Assembly (NCBI RefSeq): GCF_003627095.1
Contig: NZ_CP032627.1
Coordinates: 496,001 to 560,000 of the forward strand
Source: Lactococcus allomyrinae
GTDB lineage: Bacteria; Bacillota; Bacilli; Lactobacillales; Streptococcaceae
Length of the DNA: 64,000 nt
Direction of reading: 5' to 3'
In this document: piece after piece, positions 46,027 through 59,039 of the stretch
Layout of the letters: the number at the start of each line of letters is the position of its first letter
Position numbering within the stretch: position 1 is the stretch's first letter
Position numbers and translations under genes: made by a program
Notes under the pieces: generated by a model
The model's database searches: none
Seen by the model: the letters and a program-made list of their open reading frames with translations, nothing else
What the model was told of the DNA's origin: nothing

Positions 46027-46872
46027 TTGAAAATCAAAAAAGTTCTGAACAATAATGTGGTCATTGCGAAGAATGAAAACGGAGAAGAGACGATTCTTAT
46101 GGGACTAGGTCTTGGATTTGGAAAAAAGTCAGGGGAGTTTGTAGAGGATAAAAAAATAGAAAAGATTTTTTCTCTGAAAGCTAGTACTGATAAGCAGAAT
46201 TTTTATGAAATTCTTTCAGAAATTCCAAGTCATATCATTGAGTTATCAATGGTTACGCTTTCTGAAGCGAAAGCAAAGTTCAAAAAAGAAATCTCAGATA
46301 CAGTTTTAGTTTCTTTTGCTGACCATCTCAATGCAGCAATCATTCGTACAAAAGAAAATATTGTTATCAAAAATTTCTTGCTGTGGGATATTAAAAGATT
46401 TTTTCCCGAAGAGTTCAACATTTGTCTAGGAACATTAGAAAAAGTGAAGCAAGAACTTGGAATTTCATTACCAGAAGATGAGGCGGGTTTCTTGGCGATG
46501 CATATCGTTAATGGAACACTGGGTAGTGGGCATGAGTATGCGACTCAGTTAACTAAACTTATGGAAGAAATCCTAACGACATTAAAATACACCTTACAAG
46601 TCAATTTTAATGAGCAAGATGCCTATTTTCAACGTTTTATCACACATCTCAAGTTTTTTGCAGAACGTATCCTATCTGGGTCAATATCTGATGAAGCAGC
46701 AGATGAGGATTTATTTGCGCTCATTGTTCGTAAATATCCCAGAGCTTACCTTGGAACATCAAAAATAAGTGAGTTTTTGAAACAAACACGTGCTTATCAA
46801 GTTTCTCAAAGTGAGCAAATTTATATGACCGTGCATATTGCACGAATTCTGGAAAAAATCCAGAAAAATTAA
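46027..46872 (+). CDS. BglG/LicT-family transcriptional antiterminator
   Basis: 281 residues from TTG, with TGGAG 6 nt upstream; this gives the standard N-terminus MKIKKVLNNNVVIAKNENGEE of the RNA-binding CAT domain (to about 55). Two PRD domains follow; PRD1 has SFADHLNAAI and EAGFLAMHIVN, PRD2 FITHLKFFAER and QIYMTVHIARI, with the regulatory His residues phosphorylated by HPr or EIIBgl in family members. It controls its own operon through the RAT sites at 45.94 and 46.89 kb. Equivalent to lactococcal BglR. Confidence 0.93.
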   Translation: MKIKKVLNNNVVIAKNENGEETILMGLGLGFGKKSGEFVEDKKIEKIFSLKASTDKQNFYEILSEIPSHIIELSMVTLSEAKAKFKKEISDTVLVSFADHLNAAIIRTKENIVIKNFLLWDIKRFFPEEFNICLGTLEKVKQELGISLPEDEAGFLAMHIVNGTLGSGHEYATQLTKLMEEILTTLKYTLQVNFNEQDAYFQRFITHLKFFAERILSGSISDEAADEDLFALIVRKYPRAYLGTSKISEFLKQTRAYQVSQSEQIYMTVHIARILEKIQKN

Positions 46873-46881
46873 TCTTGGTAA

Positions 46882-48867
<1,986 letters not shown>

Positions 48868-48917
48868 TAAAAAATATCAATAAGTAGAAGAGAAAAACGA
48901 TAAGAAACTAAAAATAA

Positions 48918-50363
<1,446 letters not shown>

Positions 50364-50373
50364 AAAGGATAAG

Positions 50374-50402
50374 AAATTCCGTCAAAGTTGACGGAATTTT
50401 TA
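50374..50402 (+). terminator. bgl operon terminator
   Basis: AAATTCCGTCAA/TTGACGGAATTT with AG loop and T-rich tail. Confidence 0.85.
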
Positions 50403-50613
50403 TGTATCATAAATGAGGGAGCATCTCAGACATTGTTTTTGGGTTGATTAAAATTATAAGAGTGGATAAGACTAAAAATATAAAATTTTCTAAGAAACTT
50501 TGTTTTGTTTCTAGATTTCCTATTTTATAGTGGAGTTCTGTTCTTTGGAACTGCATATAAATGTCTATAATGAGTAAGTATTATTTCTAAATTTTCCTAA
50601 TTTTTCTGAGTTC

Positions 50614-50643
50614 TGGACAAATAGCTTCACATCTTGATATAAT
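50614..50643 (+). promoter_or_regulatory. Candidate promoter of the cation efflux gene
   Basis: TGGACA, 18 bp, TATAAT, 43 nt before the ATG. The remaining 200 nt of this AT-rich gap show nothing else recognisable. Confidence 0.5.
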
Positions 50644-50685
50644 TGTGCTTATGTTAAGTTAGATTAAAATGATTTAGAGGAGTAT

Positions 50686-51620
50686 ATGGAAAAAGAAAAG
50701 AAAAACTCGGGGATGTTTGCTGTATTTGCAGCGCTTGGTGCCAATGTTTTGGTGGCAATCAGTAAATTTATTGGCTTTGGGCTGTCGGGTTCCGCTGCGA
50801 TGCTCAACGAGAGTATTCATTCGGTTGTAGACTGTGGTAATCAGATTTTGTTACTTTTCGGTGATAGGCAGGCGAAACAGGCTTCAAGTAATCTGCATCA
50901 ATTTGGTGAGGCGCGAGCAAAATACTTTTTTAGCATGATTGTTGCAACGTTTCTATTTTTTGGTGGGGAGTGATTGGTGTGATGGAGGCATTTGAAAAGC
51001 TTATTCACCCTGAACATTCGGTTGAAAATCCTTGGATTGTTATTGCGATTTTGCTCGTTGGTATGTTGATTGAAGGGTCATCATTGCGAATTGCATTTAA
51101 AGAAATTGCAGAGTTGAACACAGATAAATTACCTATTTTCAAGTTCTTACACGAGAGTCGTCACAGCGAAATTTTGGTTATTTTTGCTGAGGATTTATGT
51201 GCAATTATTGGATTACTCTTGGCGCTTTTAGGAACTGTTTTGACGATGTTTACGTCCAATCCAATGTTTGACGCAATAAGTGGTCTTTTAATCGGCTTTT
51301 TACTTATGGCTGCAGCGATTTTCTTGACAAGAGAATTTTATAGTTTGATTGTCGGGGAGAGAGTAACAGATAGTGACCTTTCTAAAATTTTATCAGCATT
51401 TGAATGTCCTGAAATTAAACAAGTCATCAATATTAGAACGACTCATCTAGGCCCAACAGAAATCTTGATTGCAGCAAAAATAGATATTATAAGTAGTGAA
51501 GAAGCGCATGGTTACGGAATTATCAATAGTATTGAGGAGAAAATTCGACAAAAACTCTCAGATAAAAAATGTTATATTTATATTGAAATTGATGAATTTG
51601 ATGAACATTATAGTAGATGA
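50686..51620 (+). pseudogene. Cation diffusion facilitator, frameshifted
   Basis: The first frame (to 50973) has FIGFGLSGSAAMLNESIHSVVDCGNQ, with the SxxxxxxHSxxD zinc-site pattern of CDF transporters. The second, from 50970, continues VIGVMEAFEKLIHPEHSVENPW and ends with a cytoplasmic domain. Adding one G to the run at 50965-50968 restores ATFLFFGGGVIGVMEAF and gives 311 residues, normal for the family. GAGGAG precedes the start. Loss of one G may be real or a sequencing error. An intact protein would export Zn or Fe/Mn. Confidence 0.9.
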
Positions 51621-51649
51621 TAGGTTTTTGTCATAACTATTTCTACTTT

Positions 51650-51800
51650 AAAATCCGATAGGAATTTTATACGACAGATACCTGTCCGCTTTAAACGACT
51701 AAATCTGTAAGGTGAAAGGGTTAGTGGTAACTGCAATTAGTGCATCACGGCGCTGTTTTTGCGCTACGGCATCAATCCATTGTCGATTCTCACAACGAAT
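51650..51800. repeat. Degenerate modular repeat, copy 10
   Basis: Scattered matches only: CCGCTTTAAACGACTAAA, AAGGTGAAAGGGTTAGTGG, GCTACGGCATCAATCC. No gene is seen between the efflux gene and coaA. Confidence 0.4.
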
Positions 51801-51816
51801 TAGTTATAGTAAAATT

Positions 51817-51845
51817 AAAACCTGTCAGTATGATGACAGGTTTTT
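51817..51845. terminator. Bidirectional terminator between efflux gene and coaA
   Basis: AAAACCTGTCA-GTATGA-TGACAGGTTTTT. The stem arms contain the TGTCA/TGACA core of the palindrome family, so a copy appears to serve as a terminator here. Confidence 0.75.
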
Positions 51846-51858
51846 GCAATTAATAATA

Positions 51859-52779
51859 TTAGAATTTTTTTAGATAAATTTTATCAACATAATGATTTTC
51901 TGATTTATGTAGGATGACTTCTGCACGATTTCTCGTAGGTTCAATGTATTCTTTTAAATTAATTCGATTAACTCTTGCCCAGGTTTCTTTTGCCAAATTG
52001 ACAACTTTACTTACGGGCATTTTAGTAAATTGGTGATAAAAATTTGTCGTATCATATTTTGCTAATTTTAAAAGACTATCAAAACGTTCCAGATACCATT
52101 TTTCAATTAATTCTTCTTCGGCATCGACATAAATTGAAAAATCATAAAAATCACTGATATAGAGCATCTGATTTTGTGGATTTTGTAAAACGTTGATTCC
52201 TTCAACAATGAGAATATCGGGACTGTCAATGGTTTGAACTTGGTCGGGCAGAATGTCGTAAGTTTCATGTGAATAAATTGGAATTTCACATTTTTCACCA
52301 TTTTTTACATGGTAGAGAAAGGCAAGAAGTCGCTCCATATCGTAGCTTTCAGGAAAACCTTTTCTATCAAGGATTCCTCGGTTTTTCAAATCATCAGTAG
52401 TATATAAAAAACCGTCAGTCGTGACTAACTCAACACTGAGTTTAGGAAAAGCGCGTGAAAGTAAAAGCTGCACAAGTCTTGCTGTAGTTGATTTTCCGAC
52501 AGCGACAGAGCCAGAAATACCGATAATTAATGGCGGCGTTTTTACTATTTTTTGTAAAAAAAGTCCTTTAGAAAAACTCATATCTTCTAAATTTTTTTTG
52601 TATAAACGTAAGAGATGGACGAGCGGTAGATAAACATCTTGCACGTCTTTCAGACTAATTTCGTCATTGAGTGAGCGAATAGATTCAAGCTCATCATGTG
52701 TCAGAGGCGCGATAGAAGTTTTATAAAGATTTTGCCAAGTTTCACGGCTAATTTCGTCGAAATTGATGAATTCATTCAT
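51859..52779 (-). CDS. coaA: Pantothenate kinase, type I
   Basis: 306 residues. Walker A is GSVAVGKST, then [21 protein letters not shown] and the C-terminal [13 protein letters not shown], all characteristic of bacterial CoaA. First step of coenzyme A synthesis. It is convergent with the efflux gene across a shared terminator. The next gene downstream of its start is transcribed away, so it has its own promoter, which I cannot place firmly. Confidence 0.96.
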   Translation of the reverse strand: MNEFINFDEISRETWQNLYKTSIAPLTHDELESIRSLNDEISLKDVQDVYLPLVHLLRLYKKNLEDMSFSKGLFLQKIVKTPPLIIGISGSVAVGKSTTARLVQLLLSRAFPKLSVELVTTDGFLYTTDDLKNRGILDRKGFPESYDMERLLAFLYHVKNGEKCEIPIYSHETYDILPDQVQTIDSPDILIVEGINVLQNPQNQMLYISDFYDFSIYVDAEEELIEKWYLERFDSLLKLAKYDTTNFYHQFTKMPVSKVVNLAKETWARVNRINLKEYIEPTRNRAEVILHKSENHYVDKIYLKKF

Positions 52780-52800
52780 GATAAATATTTTATCATATTT

Positions 52801-52835
52801 CTGTCATTACTGACAAACTTTCTGTCAGTTGTCAG
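52801..52835. repeat. CTGTCA/TGACAG cluster upstream of coaA
   Basis: CTGTCATTACTGACA followed by CTGTCAGTTGTCAG, two partial copies side by side in non-coding DNA. Confidence 0.6.
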
Positions 52836-52864
52836 TAGCAGTAATCTGTGTTTTTCATGGTAAA

Positions 52865-53315
52865 TTTATAAGTTTAACTTAGCAGCATTAATCCTTAATT
52901 TCGTTCTACTGCCCTAGGGTCTTAGTGCTTTAGCGATTACGATTTGAACTTCCGACTTTAGTCGGTTGCCACTGTGACCAAGTGCTTTGCCTTTTGCTCT
53001 TGCTGCTTTAGCAGCTAAGCAAACGGACAATGGAGCAATGAAGTTGCATAGACCGTTCGCAGAAAGCACATAGCACCATAGCAAGCATGGACAGCATAGC
53101 AACGAAGTTTTGCGGAGATAGTGAAATTGACAGCACAGCAAAGCGAGGTAGACTTCAAGGACAGGACCATTTCGCCTTGCGACTTTTAGCCGCTTAGAGC
53201 GAATGGATAACGTAGCGAAGCGGAGGTGTGACCTCATATCTTTGATGCTAACATTGGTGAGGAAGAAAGAATCTCCTACCAATGAAGGAATCACTTTAAA
53301 TATAGGATGTAAGGG
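52865..53315. repeat. Modular intergenic repeat, copy 11
   Basis: About 450 bp without a gene: CTTAGCAGCATTAA, CTGCCCTAGGGTC, GACTTTAGTCGG, GCTGCTTTAGCAGC, GGAGATAGTGAAATTGACAG, GTAGCGAAGCGGAGG, GACCTCATATC, then AACATTGGTGAGGAAG...CTCCTACCAATGAAGGAATCACTTT. Same orientation as copy 8. Confidence 0.75.
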
Positions 53316-53455
53316 ACTCAAATATCGTAAAACAACTCTAGCGCTGGAGGTTAGTGACATTACGTTTAAACGAATGTAAGAGTTTACATGATAAAATTGC
53401 ACTTATGAAAAAATTTTCAGCGCGAAAAAAAATGATTTATGATAGAATAATGATA

Positions 53456-54055
53456 ATGGTAAAGACAAATATGTACTACGAGGATAATCGTGATTTAGCG
53501 CATGATATTCAAGAAATAAAAGTTGAACTTTTAGGAATAGCCATGAAATTTTTGACAGACAGTGGTGTCTTTTCAAAAAACGGAGTTGACTATGGCTCAC
53601 GAGTTTTATTAGAGAATTTTAATCCAGAAAATGCGAAAACACTATTGGATGTTGGTTGTGGTTATGGGACGCTTGGATTGACGTTAGCTAAAAAATATGA
53701 TTTAGCGGTCACAATGGTTGATGTAAACAGTCGTGCATTGGATTTGTGCCGTCAAAATGCTGACAGAAATGCTGTCAGTATTGATGAAATCAAAATTTCT
53801 GATATTTATGATACTGTCAGCGGGAAATACGATGCAATTATCAGCAATCCACCGATTCGGGCAGGAAAATCAGTCGTTCATGGCATTTTGGAAGGAAGTT
53901 TTGAACATCTCAATGATGCAGGAACGCTTACGATTGTCATTCAGAAAAAACAAGGAGCACCATCTGCTCAAAAAAAGATGGAAGAAGTCTTTGGTAATTG
54001 TATTGTGATTGCGAAAGATAAGGGTTACTTCATTTTGAGAAGTTACAAAAAATGA
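53456..54055 (+). CDS. RsmC-like class I methyltransferase
   Basis: 199 residues from the ATG at 53456; later ATG at 53471 also fits and earlier in-frame ATGs (53405) lack homology. No clear ribosome site is seen, and a TATGAT -10-like box at 53438 suggests a very short leader. LLDVGCGYGTLGL is the AdoMet motif and IISNPPIRAGK the catalytic NPPI, as in 16S rRNA m2G1207 methyltransferases. The gene usually precedes pdp/deoA in lactococci and streptococci. A palindrome pair lies at 53759-53779. Confidence 0.85.
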   Translation: MVKTNMYYEDNRDLAHDIQEIKVELLGIAMKFLTDSGVFSKNGVDYGSRVLLENFNPENAKTLLDVGCGYGTLGLTLAKKYDLAVTMVDVNSRALDLCRQNADRNAVSIDEIKISDIYDTVSGKYDAIISNPPIRAGKSVVHGILEGSFEHLNDAGTLTIVIQKKQGAPSAQKKMEEVFGNCIVIAKDKGYFILRSYKK

Positions 54056-54080
54056 TAGTAAAATTAGAATAGGAGCAAAA

Positions 54081-55373
54081 ATGACCTATAGAATGGTTGA
54101 CCTCATCCAAAAAAAACGAGATGGTGGAAGTTTTAATCAATCCGAAATAGACTGGATGATTGAAAATTATGTGGCTGGCAGCGTCCCAGACTACCAAATG
54201 TCGGCACTTGCAATGGCAATTTATTTCAAAGGGATGAATACTTCTGAAATATCAAATCTTACGATGGCAATGGTTCACTCAGGAAAAGAATTTGATTTGA
54301 GTGATATCTCAGGTATTAAAGTAGATAAACATTCAACAGGTGGTGTTGGTGATAAAGTAACGCTAATTCTCGCCCCACTCGTTGCCTCATTCGGTGTTCC
54401 TGTCGCAAAAATGTCAGGACGTGGACTTGGTCATACAGGTGGAACTTTAGATAAATTAGAGTCTATTCCAGGTTTTAATATTGAAAAAACTGAGGCGGGA
54501 TTCATTGAACAGGTAAAAGATATTGGGATTGCTGTGATTGGACAATCAGATGAGCTTGTAAAGGCGGATAAGCTCCTTTATGCGCTCCGAGATGTAACAG
54601 CGACAGTTGACATTATTCCTCTTATTGCAAGCTCTGTGATGTCTAAAAAGATTGCCGCAGGTTCAGATGCAATTTTACTTGATGTGACAGTAGGAGATGG
54701 TGCTTTCATGAAGTCTGTGGAAGATGCACGAATTTTGGCACGAACCATGGTTGACCTAGGTAAATCTGTTGGCCGTGAAACTGTTGCTGTTATCACAAAC
54801 ATGAGTCAGCCTTTAGGCTATGCCATTGGAAATCGTAATGAAATTACAGAAGCAGTCAATACGCTAAATGGTAAGGGAACAGCTGAATTTCGCCAATTTA
54901 TTGCTGAATTAGCACAGATTATGCTGGAGCTTGCAGGCGATAAAAAAACAATCCCAGAAATCCTACAAAATCTTGATAATGGACTTGCCTATGCCAAATT
55001 TGTCGCTATGATAAAAGCCCAAGGAGGCGATCCAACAGCCTTTGAAAATCTGACTGCACCGCTCAAAACCAAATACAAAGTTGAAATTCGTGCCCCCAAA
55101 ACAGGCTTCATCACTGATGAAAAAGCATTAGGTGTTGGTGTTCTCGCCATGAAACTGGGTGCTGGACGCGCTACAAAAGCTGATACAATTGATTTTGAAG
55201 CAGGAATTCTACTTGCAAAAAAAGTTGGAGATAAAGTTAGCAACAACGATTTAATTGCAACACTTTACAGTAATCGTGAAATTTCGGAAGAACTCATCTC
55301 CGAGTTTAACGATAGCATTGTTATTTCTGACGAACAAGTTCATCAGAAAGAAATATTAGAAATTGTTCGCTAA
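54081..55373 (+). CDS. pdp: Pyrimidine-nucleoside phosphorylase
   Basis: 430 residues. KHSTGGVGDKVTLILAP is the phosphate/substrate signature and SGRGLGHTGGTLDKLESIPGF the family motif. It cleaves thymidine, uridine and deoxyuridine with phosphate. ATAGGAGC precedes the ATG. With deoC and cdd it forms a nucleoside salvage operon. Confidence 0.95.
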   Translation: MTYRMVDLIQKKRDGGSFNQSEIDWMIENYVAGSVPDYQMSALAMAIYFKGMNTSEISNLTMAMVHSGKEFDLSDISGIKVDKHSTGGVGDKVTLILAPLVASFGVPVAKMSGRGLGHTGGTLDKLESIPGFNIEKTEAGFIEQVKDIGIAVIGQSDELVKADKLLYALRDVTATVDIIPLIASSVMSKKIAAGSDAILLDVTVGDGAFMKSVEDARILARTMVDLGKSVGRETVAVITNMSQPLGYAIGNRNEITEAVNTLNGKGTAEFRQFIAELAQIMLELAGDKKTIPEILQNLDNGLAYAKFVAMIKAQGGDPTAFENLTAPLKTKYKVEIRAPKTGFITDEKALGVGVLAMKLGAGRATKADTIDFEAGILLAKKVGDKVSNNDLIATLYSNREISEELISEFNDSIVISDEQVHQKEILEIVR

Positions 55374-55374
55374 A

Positions 55375-55572
55375 ATGAATGATGATTTAAAACTTCCGCC
55401 AGTCATTGTTGGACTTCAAGTCGTGTTATCTGCACTTTCTGGTGCAATAATAAAGTTGCTCTTGCAAAATTATAGTTGGGTTATACAACTTATCGCTTTT
55501 ATTATCATCTTCGTCATTATTTATATCATTGTCGGAATGGTTTATTTGAAGTGGAATAAAAACAGAACCTAG
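55375..55572 (+). CDS. Small membrane protein between pdp and deoC
   Basis: 65 residues from the ATG one base after the pdp stop codon. Two hydrophobic segments (about 10-28 and 33-57) and a basic tail. Not recognised. Coupling to pdp supports translation; no separate ribosome site is visible. Confidence 0.5.
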   Translation: MNDDLKLPPVIVGLQVVLSALSGAIIKLLLQNYSWVIQLIAFIIIFVIIYIIVGMVYLKWNKNRT

Positions 55573-55694
55573 TGTTTACGCAAACCATCTCTTATGTTTG
55601 CCCTTACTTTTATCATTTATCGCATACTAAATCTGCTAATATAGATTTAGATTTAGAGATAAACTAGTAAAAGATAAAATTTAAAAACAATAAA

Positions 55695-55735
55695 GAAAGG
55701 AATTGAGCTCCAAATAAGGAGTTCATCTCTTAAAA
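55695..55735 (+). promoter_or_regulatory. Hairpin between Shine-Dalgarno and AUG of deoC
   Basis: GAAAGGA (55695-55701) then TGAGCTCC (55704-55711), loop AAATAA, GGAGTTCA (55718-55725), and ATG at 55736. Stem of 8 pairs with one G-U. Real spacing is 34 nt; with the hairpin folded it is about 12. The flanks GAAAGGAAT-TGAG and the T/C-rich spacer match the trpD element. Confidence 0.7.
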
Positions 55736-56398
55736 ATGAAAATTAATAAATATATTGACCACACGATTCTTAAAGCGGATAGCTCGCAAGAAAAGGTTCA
55801 ACAAATCATTGATGAAGCTAAAAAATATGACTTCATGAGTGTATGTATTAATCCAACATGGGTAAGCTTTGCAAGTAAACAATTAAAAGAGACAGATGTT
55901 AAAGTTTGCACAGTCATTGGTTTCCCTCTTGGAGCAAATACATCAGAAGTTAAGGCTTTTGAAGCAAAAAATGCCATTGAAAACGGTGCTGATGAGATTG
56001 ATATGGTCATTAATATTGGTGCGGCTAAAGATGGAAATTGGGAGCTCGTTGAATCAGATATTGCAGCAGTAAATGCAGTAAAAGAAGACAAACTTTTGAA
56101 GGTCATTATTGAAACAAGTCTCCTTACAGATGATGAAAAAATTAAATCATGTGAAGCAGCAGTACGTGCAGGGGCAGATTTTGTCAAAACATCAACTGGT
56201 TTTTCAACTGCTGGAGCAACGGTTGCAGATATTAGATTGATGCGTGCTACAGTAGGACCTGATATGGGTGTTAAGGCATCAGGTGGTGTGCATAATCTCG
56301 AAGAAGCTAAAGCAATGATTGATGCAGGAGCAACCCGTCTAGGTGTATCAGCAGGAGTTGCTATCATGGAAGGGCTGACAAGTCATGACAGTTACTAA
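55736..56398 (+). CDS. deoC: Deoxyribose-phosphate aldolase
   Basis: 220 residues. [40 protein letters not shown] with the Schiff-base Lys and VKASGGVHN are all present. It splits deoxyribose-5-phosphate from the phosphorylase pathway. Overlaps cdd by 14 nt. Its initiation region contains the SD-hairpin-AUG arrangement. Confidence 0.96.
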   Translation: MKINKYIDHTILKADSSQEKVQQIIDEAKKYDFMSVCINPTWVSFASKQLKETDVKVCTVIGFPLGANTSEVKAFEAKNAIENGADEIDMVINIGAAKDGNWELVESDIAAVNAVKEDKLLKVIIETSLLTDDEKIKSCEAAVRAGADFVKTSTGFSTAGATVADIRLMRATVGPDMGVKASGGVHNLEEAKAMIDAGATRLGVSAGVAIMEGLTSHDSY

Positions 56399-56777
56399 AG
56401 AAATGGTGAAAGCTGCGAAGGAAGCGGCGGCGCAAGCTTATATTCCATATTCGCACTTTCCAGTTGGTGCAGCTTTTCACACACCAGATGGTCAAATCAT
56501 TACAGGGTGTAATATTGAAAATGCTAGTTTTGGATTATCTAATTGTGCCGAACGAACAGCGATTTTCAAAGCAATATCAGAGGGTATAACGCATTTTGAT
56601 GCACTTTATATTTATGGCGAAACGCAAGAACCGATTAGTCCTTGTGGCGCTTGCCGTCAAGTGATTGCAGAGTTTTGTGCTGCAGACATGCCAGTTTATC
56701 TGTTGTCGAAGACTGATAAAGTTAAGATGACTTCTGTAGGTGAATTGTTACCTTATTCGTTTACAGAATTGAACTAA
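56385..56777 (+). CDS. cdd: Cytidine deaminase
   Basis: 130 residues. The zinc site is [18 protein letters not shown] (Cys, catalytic Glu in CAE) and PCGACRQV. It deaminates cytidine and deoxycytidine to feed the phosphorylase. Coupled to deoC. Confidence 0.96.
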   Translation: MTVTKEMVKAAKEAAAQAYIPYSHFPVGAAFHTPDGQIITGCNIENASFGLSNCAERTAIFKAISEGITHFDALYIYGETQEPISPCGACRQVIAEFCAADMPVYLLSKTDKVKMTSVGELLPYSFTELN

Positions 56778-56835
56778 TTAAGAGTAGGAGGTAATGTTAT
56801 TTAATTTTGCTTTCTCACAAAAGCAAGGACTCAGA

Positions 56836-57025
56836 TTTTCTGCCAGTGAAATTCATTGGCAGAAAAATTAGGGTATTAAAGAAAGCGCTGTAATTTAAAA
56901 ATTGGACACAATTGTGTGTATAATTGAAAAAAGTAAGCGCATTTCCAGTAGAAAAATGGTATTCTATAAAAATTGTAAGGTAATACCGAACGTTAAGTGA
57001 AAAGTGCCTTCAATCTTTGTATAAT
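56836..57025 (+). promoter_or_regulatory. Intergenic region upstream of bmpA
   Basis: The 330 nt gap holds a TTTTCTGCCA/TGGCAGAAAA hairpin (56836-56867) without a T run, a cre-like AGAAAGCGCTGTAA (56880-56893, 12 of 14), and TATAAT boxes at 56919 and 57020, neither with a good -35. The 57020 box is best placed for bmpA. Confidence 0.4.
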
Positions 57026-57108
57026 GCTTGAAAAAAAGAAACAGATAGCTTAAAATAGTCTTAAGCTAAAGTTTAGCCATTAAAAAATATTCGGAGGGTT
57101 CCGTTTCC

Positions 57109-58167
57109 ATGAACAAACGCGTAATCGCAGTCGGTGCAGTTGCACTTGCTTCAGTGGCAGTCCTTGCAGGCTGCCGTTCACACGATGCAGCAGGGTCATC
57201 ATCAGGTAAAGCTAAGACAGACCTTAAAGCAGCTATCATCACAGATACCGGTGGTATCAACGACCGTTCATTCAACCAATCAGCGTGGGAAGGTCTTCAA
57301 GCTTGGGGTAAAGAAAATAACCTTAAAAAAGGTCAAGGTTTCATGTACTTCCAATCAAATTCAGCTTCAGATTATACAACAAACTTTAACTCAGCTGAAC
57401 AACAAGGTTATAAACTTTTGTTTGGTATTGGGTTCTCACTTCAAGATGCTACATCTGCAGCAGCTAAGAACAATCCAAAATCAAACTTCGTTATCATTGA
57501 CTCAGTAATTACTGGTCAAAAGAACGTGGCTTCAGCAACATTTGCCGATAATGAAGGGGCTTATCTTGCCGGTGTAGCTGCTGCAAAAGCAACTAAGACA
57601 AATAAGATTGGTTTCATCGGAGGAATGCAATCTGATGTTATCACTCGTTTCCAAGTTGGTTTTGAAGCAGGCGCAAAATCTGTAAATCCTAACATTAAAG
57701 TAGATGTTCAATATGCTGGTTCATTTACAGATGCAGCCAAAGGTAAAACTATTGCAGCAGCAATGTATGGTTCTGGTGATGATGTAGTTTATCAATGTGC
57801 TGGTGGTGTTGGTGTTGGTGCATTTAGTGAAGCAAAAGCTTTGAATGCTCAAAAGAATGAAGCAGATAAAGTATGGCTTATCGGTGTTGACCAAGACCAA
57901 AAATATCTTGGTGGTTACACTTCTAAAGATGGTAAAAAATCAAACTTTGTCCTCGTTTCAACAATCAAAGAAGTTGGTAAAGTCGTTCAAGATATTGCCG
58001 ACAAAACTAAGGATGGCAAATTCCCTGGTGGAACAACCGTTACTTACAACCTCAAAAATGGTGGGGTAGACCTTGGTCTTGATAATGTAACACCACAAAT
58101 CAAAGATGCTGTTGCTACTGCAAAAGCTGATATTATTTCTGGTAAGATTACTGTTCCATCTAAATAA
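57109..58167 (+). CDS. bmpA: Nucleoside-binding lipoprotein, BMP family
   Basis: 352 residues. Lipobox LAGC (Cys22). AAIITDTGGINDRSFNQSAWEG is the BMP/PnrA ligand-binding N-terminus, with FADNEGAYLAGVAAA later. Such proteins deliver purine or pyrimidine nucleosides to an ABC importer; neighbours pdp-deoC-cdd support this. The ATPase and permease genes are not adjacent. CGGAGGGT precedes the ATG, and a terminator follows. Confidence 0.92.
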   Translation: MNKRVIAVGAVALASVAVLAGCRSHDAAGSSSGKAKTDLKAAIITDTGGINDRSFNQSAWEGLQAWGKENNLKKGQGFMYFQSNSASDYTTNFNSAEQQGYKLLFGIGFSLQDATSAAAKNNPKSNFVIIDSVITGQKNVASATFADNEGAYLAGVAAAKATKTNKIGFIGGMQSDVITRFQVGFEAGAKSVNPNIKVDVQYAGSFTDAAKGKTIAAAMYGSGDDVVYQCAGGVGVGAFSEAKALNAQKNEADKVWLIGVDQDQKYLGGYTSKDGKKSNFVLVSTIKEVGKVVQDIADKTKDGKFPGGTTVTYNLKNGGVDLGLDNVTPQIKDAVATAKADIISGKITVPSK

Positions 58168-58174
58168 TAAAAAT

Positions 58175-58203
58175 AAAAAACCAACGAATGTGTTGGTTTT
58201 TTT
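58175..58203 (+). terminator. bmpA terminator
   Basis: AAAAAACCAAC/GTTGGTTTTTT with GAATGT loop. Confidence 0.88.
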
Positions 58204-58262
58204 ATATTGGATTGAATTGTCTGTTAAATTATATGTTTTTGTATAAAAATAGTGATAAACTA

Positions 58263-58301
58263 TGTTATAATGATATAGACAGATTATAAATCGGTATAGA
58301 T
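58263..58301 (+). promoter_or_regulatory. gntR promoter with possible operator repeats
   Basis: TGTTATAAT (58263-58271) is an extended -10. ATATAGAC (58273-58280) and GTATAGAT (58294-58301) are imperfect direct repeats, half-sites resembling the GTxTAGAC words of HutC-family operators. Autoregulation is inferred. Confidence 0.45.
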
Positions 58302-58323
58302 TTTTTAGCAGAGGGGAGAGGTC

Positions 58324-59028
58324 ATGAGAAAAGCAGTGCCAAACTATATTAAGATTCATGATGCACTTAAAGATGAAGTTGAGAAAAACATCTGGAAAAT
58401 TGGTCAACGTCTGCCAAGTGAAAGAGATTTGGCGGAACGATTTGGTGTAAGTCGCATGACTGCAAGGCAGGCGGTAACCGCTTTGGTAGATGAAGGGATT
58501 TTGGACCGAAGAGTTGGCTCTGGTACCTACGTTGCAAGTCGTCGAGTACGTGAAAAAATGCGGGGCACGACTTCTTTCACAGAGATTATCATATCACAAG
58601 GTAAAGTGCCTTCAACTGAAGTATTAAGCTATATCAAAACTGCTCCCAATGAAGTAGAATGCGAAAAACTGAATATCACTAAAAAAGATTCAATCATTCG
58701 TATGGAGCGGATTCGTTATGCGGATAATATTCCTATTTGTTTTGAAGTGGCGAGTATTCCTTTTAATCTAGTGAAAAACTTTGATAAGAAGGAGATTACG
58801 AGTAATTTCTTTAAAACGTTGGAAAAGCATGGGCATGTGATTTCGCGTAGTGAGCAAATCGTTTCTGCTAAAAAGGTAAGCACTGAGGTGTCTGAGTATT
58901 TAAAAACTCGTGCAGGTTCTGCAATTTTAGGGTTAACTCAAGTTTCTTATCTTGCTGATGGGACAGCTTTTGAGTATGTGCTTTCTCAGTACGTTGGAGA
59001 CCGTTTTGAGTTTTATTTGGAAAGATAG
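58324..59028 (+). CDS. GntR-family regulator, HutC/YvoA subfamily
   Basis: 234 residues. The winged helix (8-75) shows GQRLPSERDLAERFGVSRMTARQA and VGSGTYVA. The UTRA effector domain (about 90-230) has KDSIIRMERIRYADNIPI and the terminal FEYVLSQYVGDRFEFYLER. HutC members sense small metabolites, often amino sugars or their phosphates; the effector here is unknown. GAGGGGAGAGG precedes the ATG. Confidence 0.9.
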   Translation: MRKAVPNYIKIHDALKDEVEKNIWKIGQRLPSERDLAERFGVSRMTARQAVTALVDEGILDRRVGSGTYVASRRVREKMRGTTSFTEIIISQGKVPSTEVLSYIKTAPNEVECEKLNITKKDSIIRMERIRYADNIPICFEVASIPFNLVKNFDKKEITSNFFKTLEKHGHVISRSEQIVSAKKVSTEVSEYLKTRAGSAILGLTQVSYLADGTAFEYVLSQYVGDRFEFYLER

Positions 59029-59039
59029 TATAAGTATTA

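Noticed and set aside
52914-53402. 162-codon minus-strand frame
   Set aside because: Lies wholly in modular repeat copy 11. The frame at 59070-59297 in copy 12 was rejected for the same reason; both encode the same repeat-derived words.
55798-56367. 189-codon minus-strand frame opposite deoC
   Set aside because: Low-complexity Ser/Thr/Ala-rich shadow of the deoC frame.
56836-56867. Hairpin after cdd as a rho-independent terminator
   Set aside because: The stem is strong but no T run follows on either strand beyond the stem itself, so termination is not supported.
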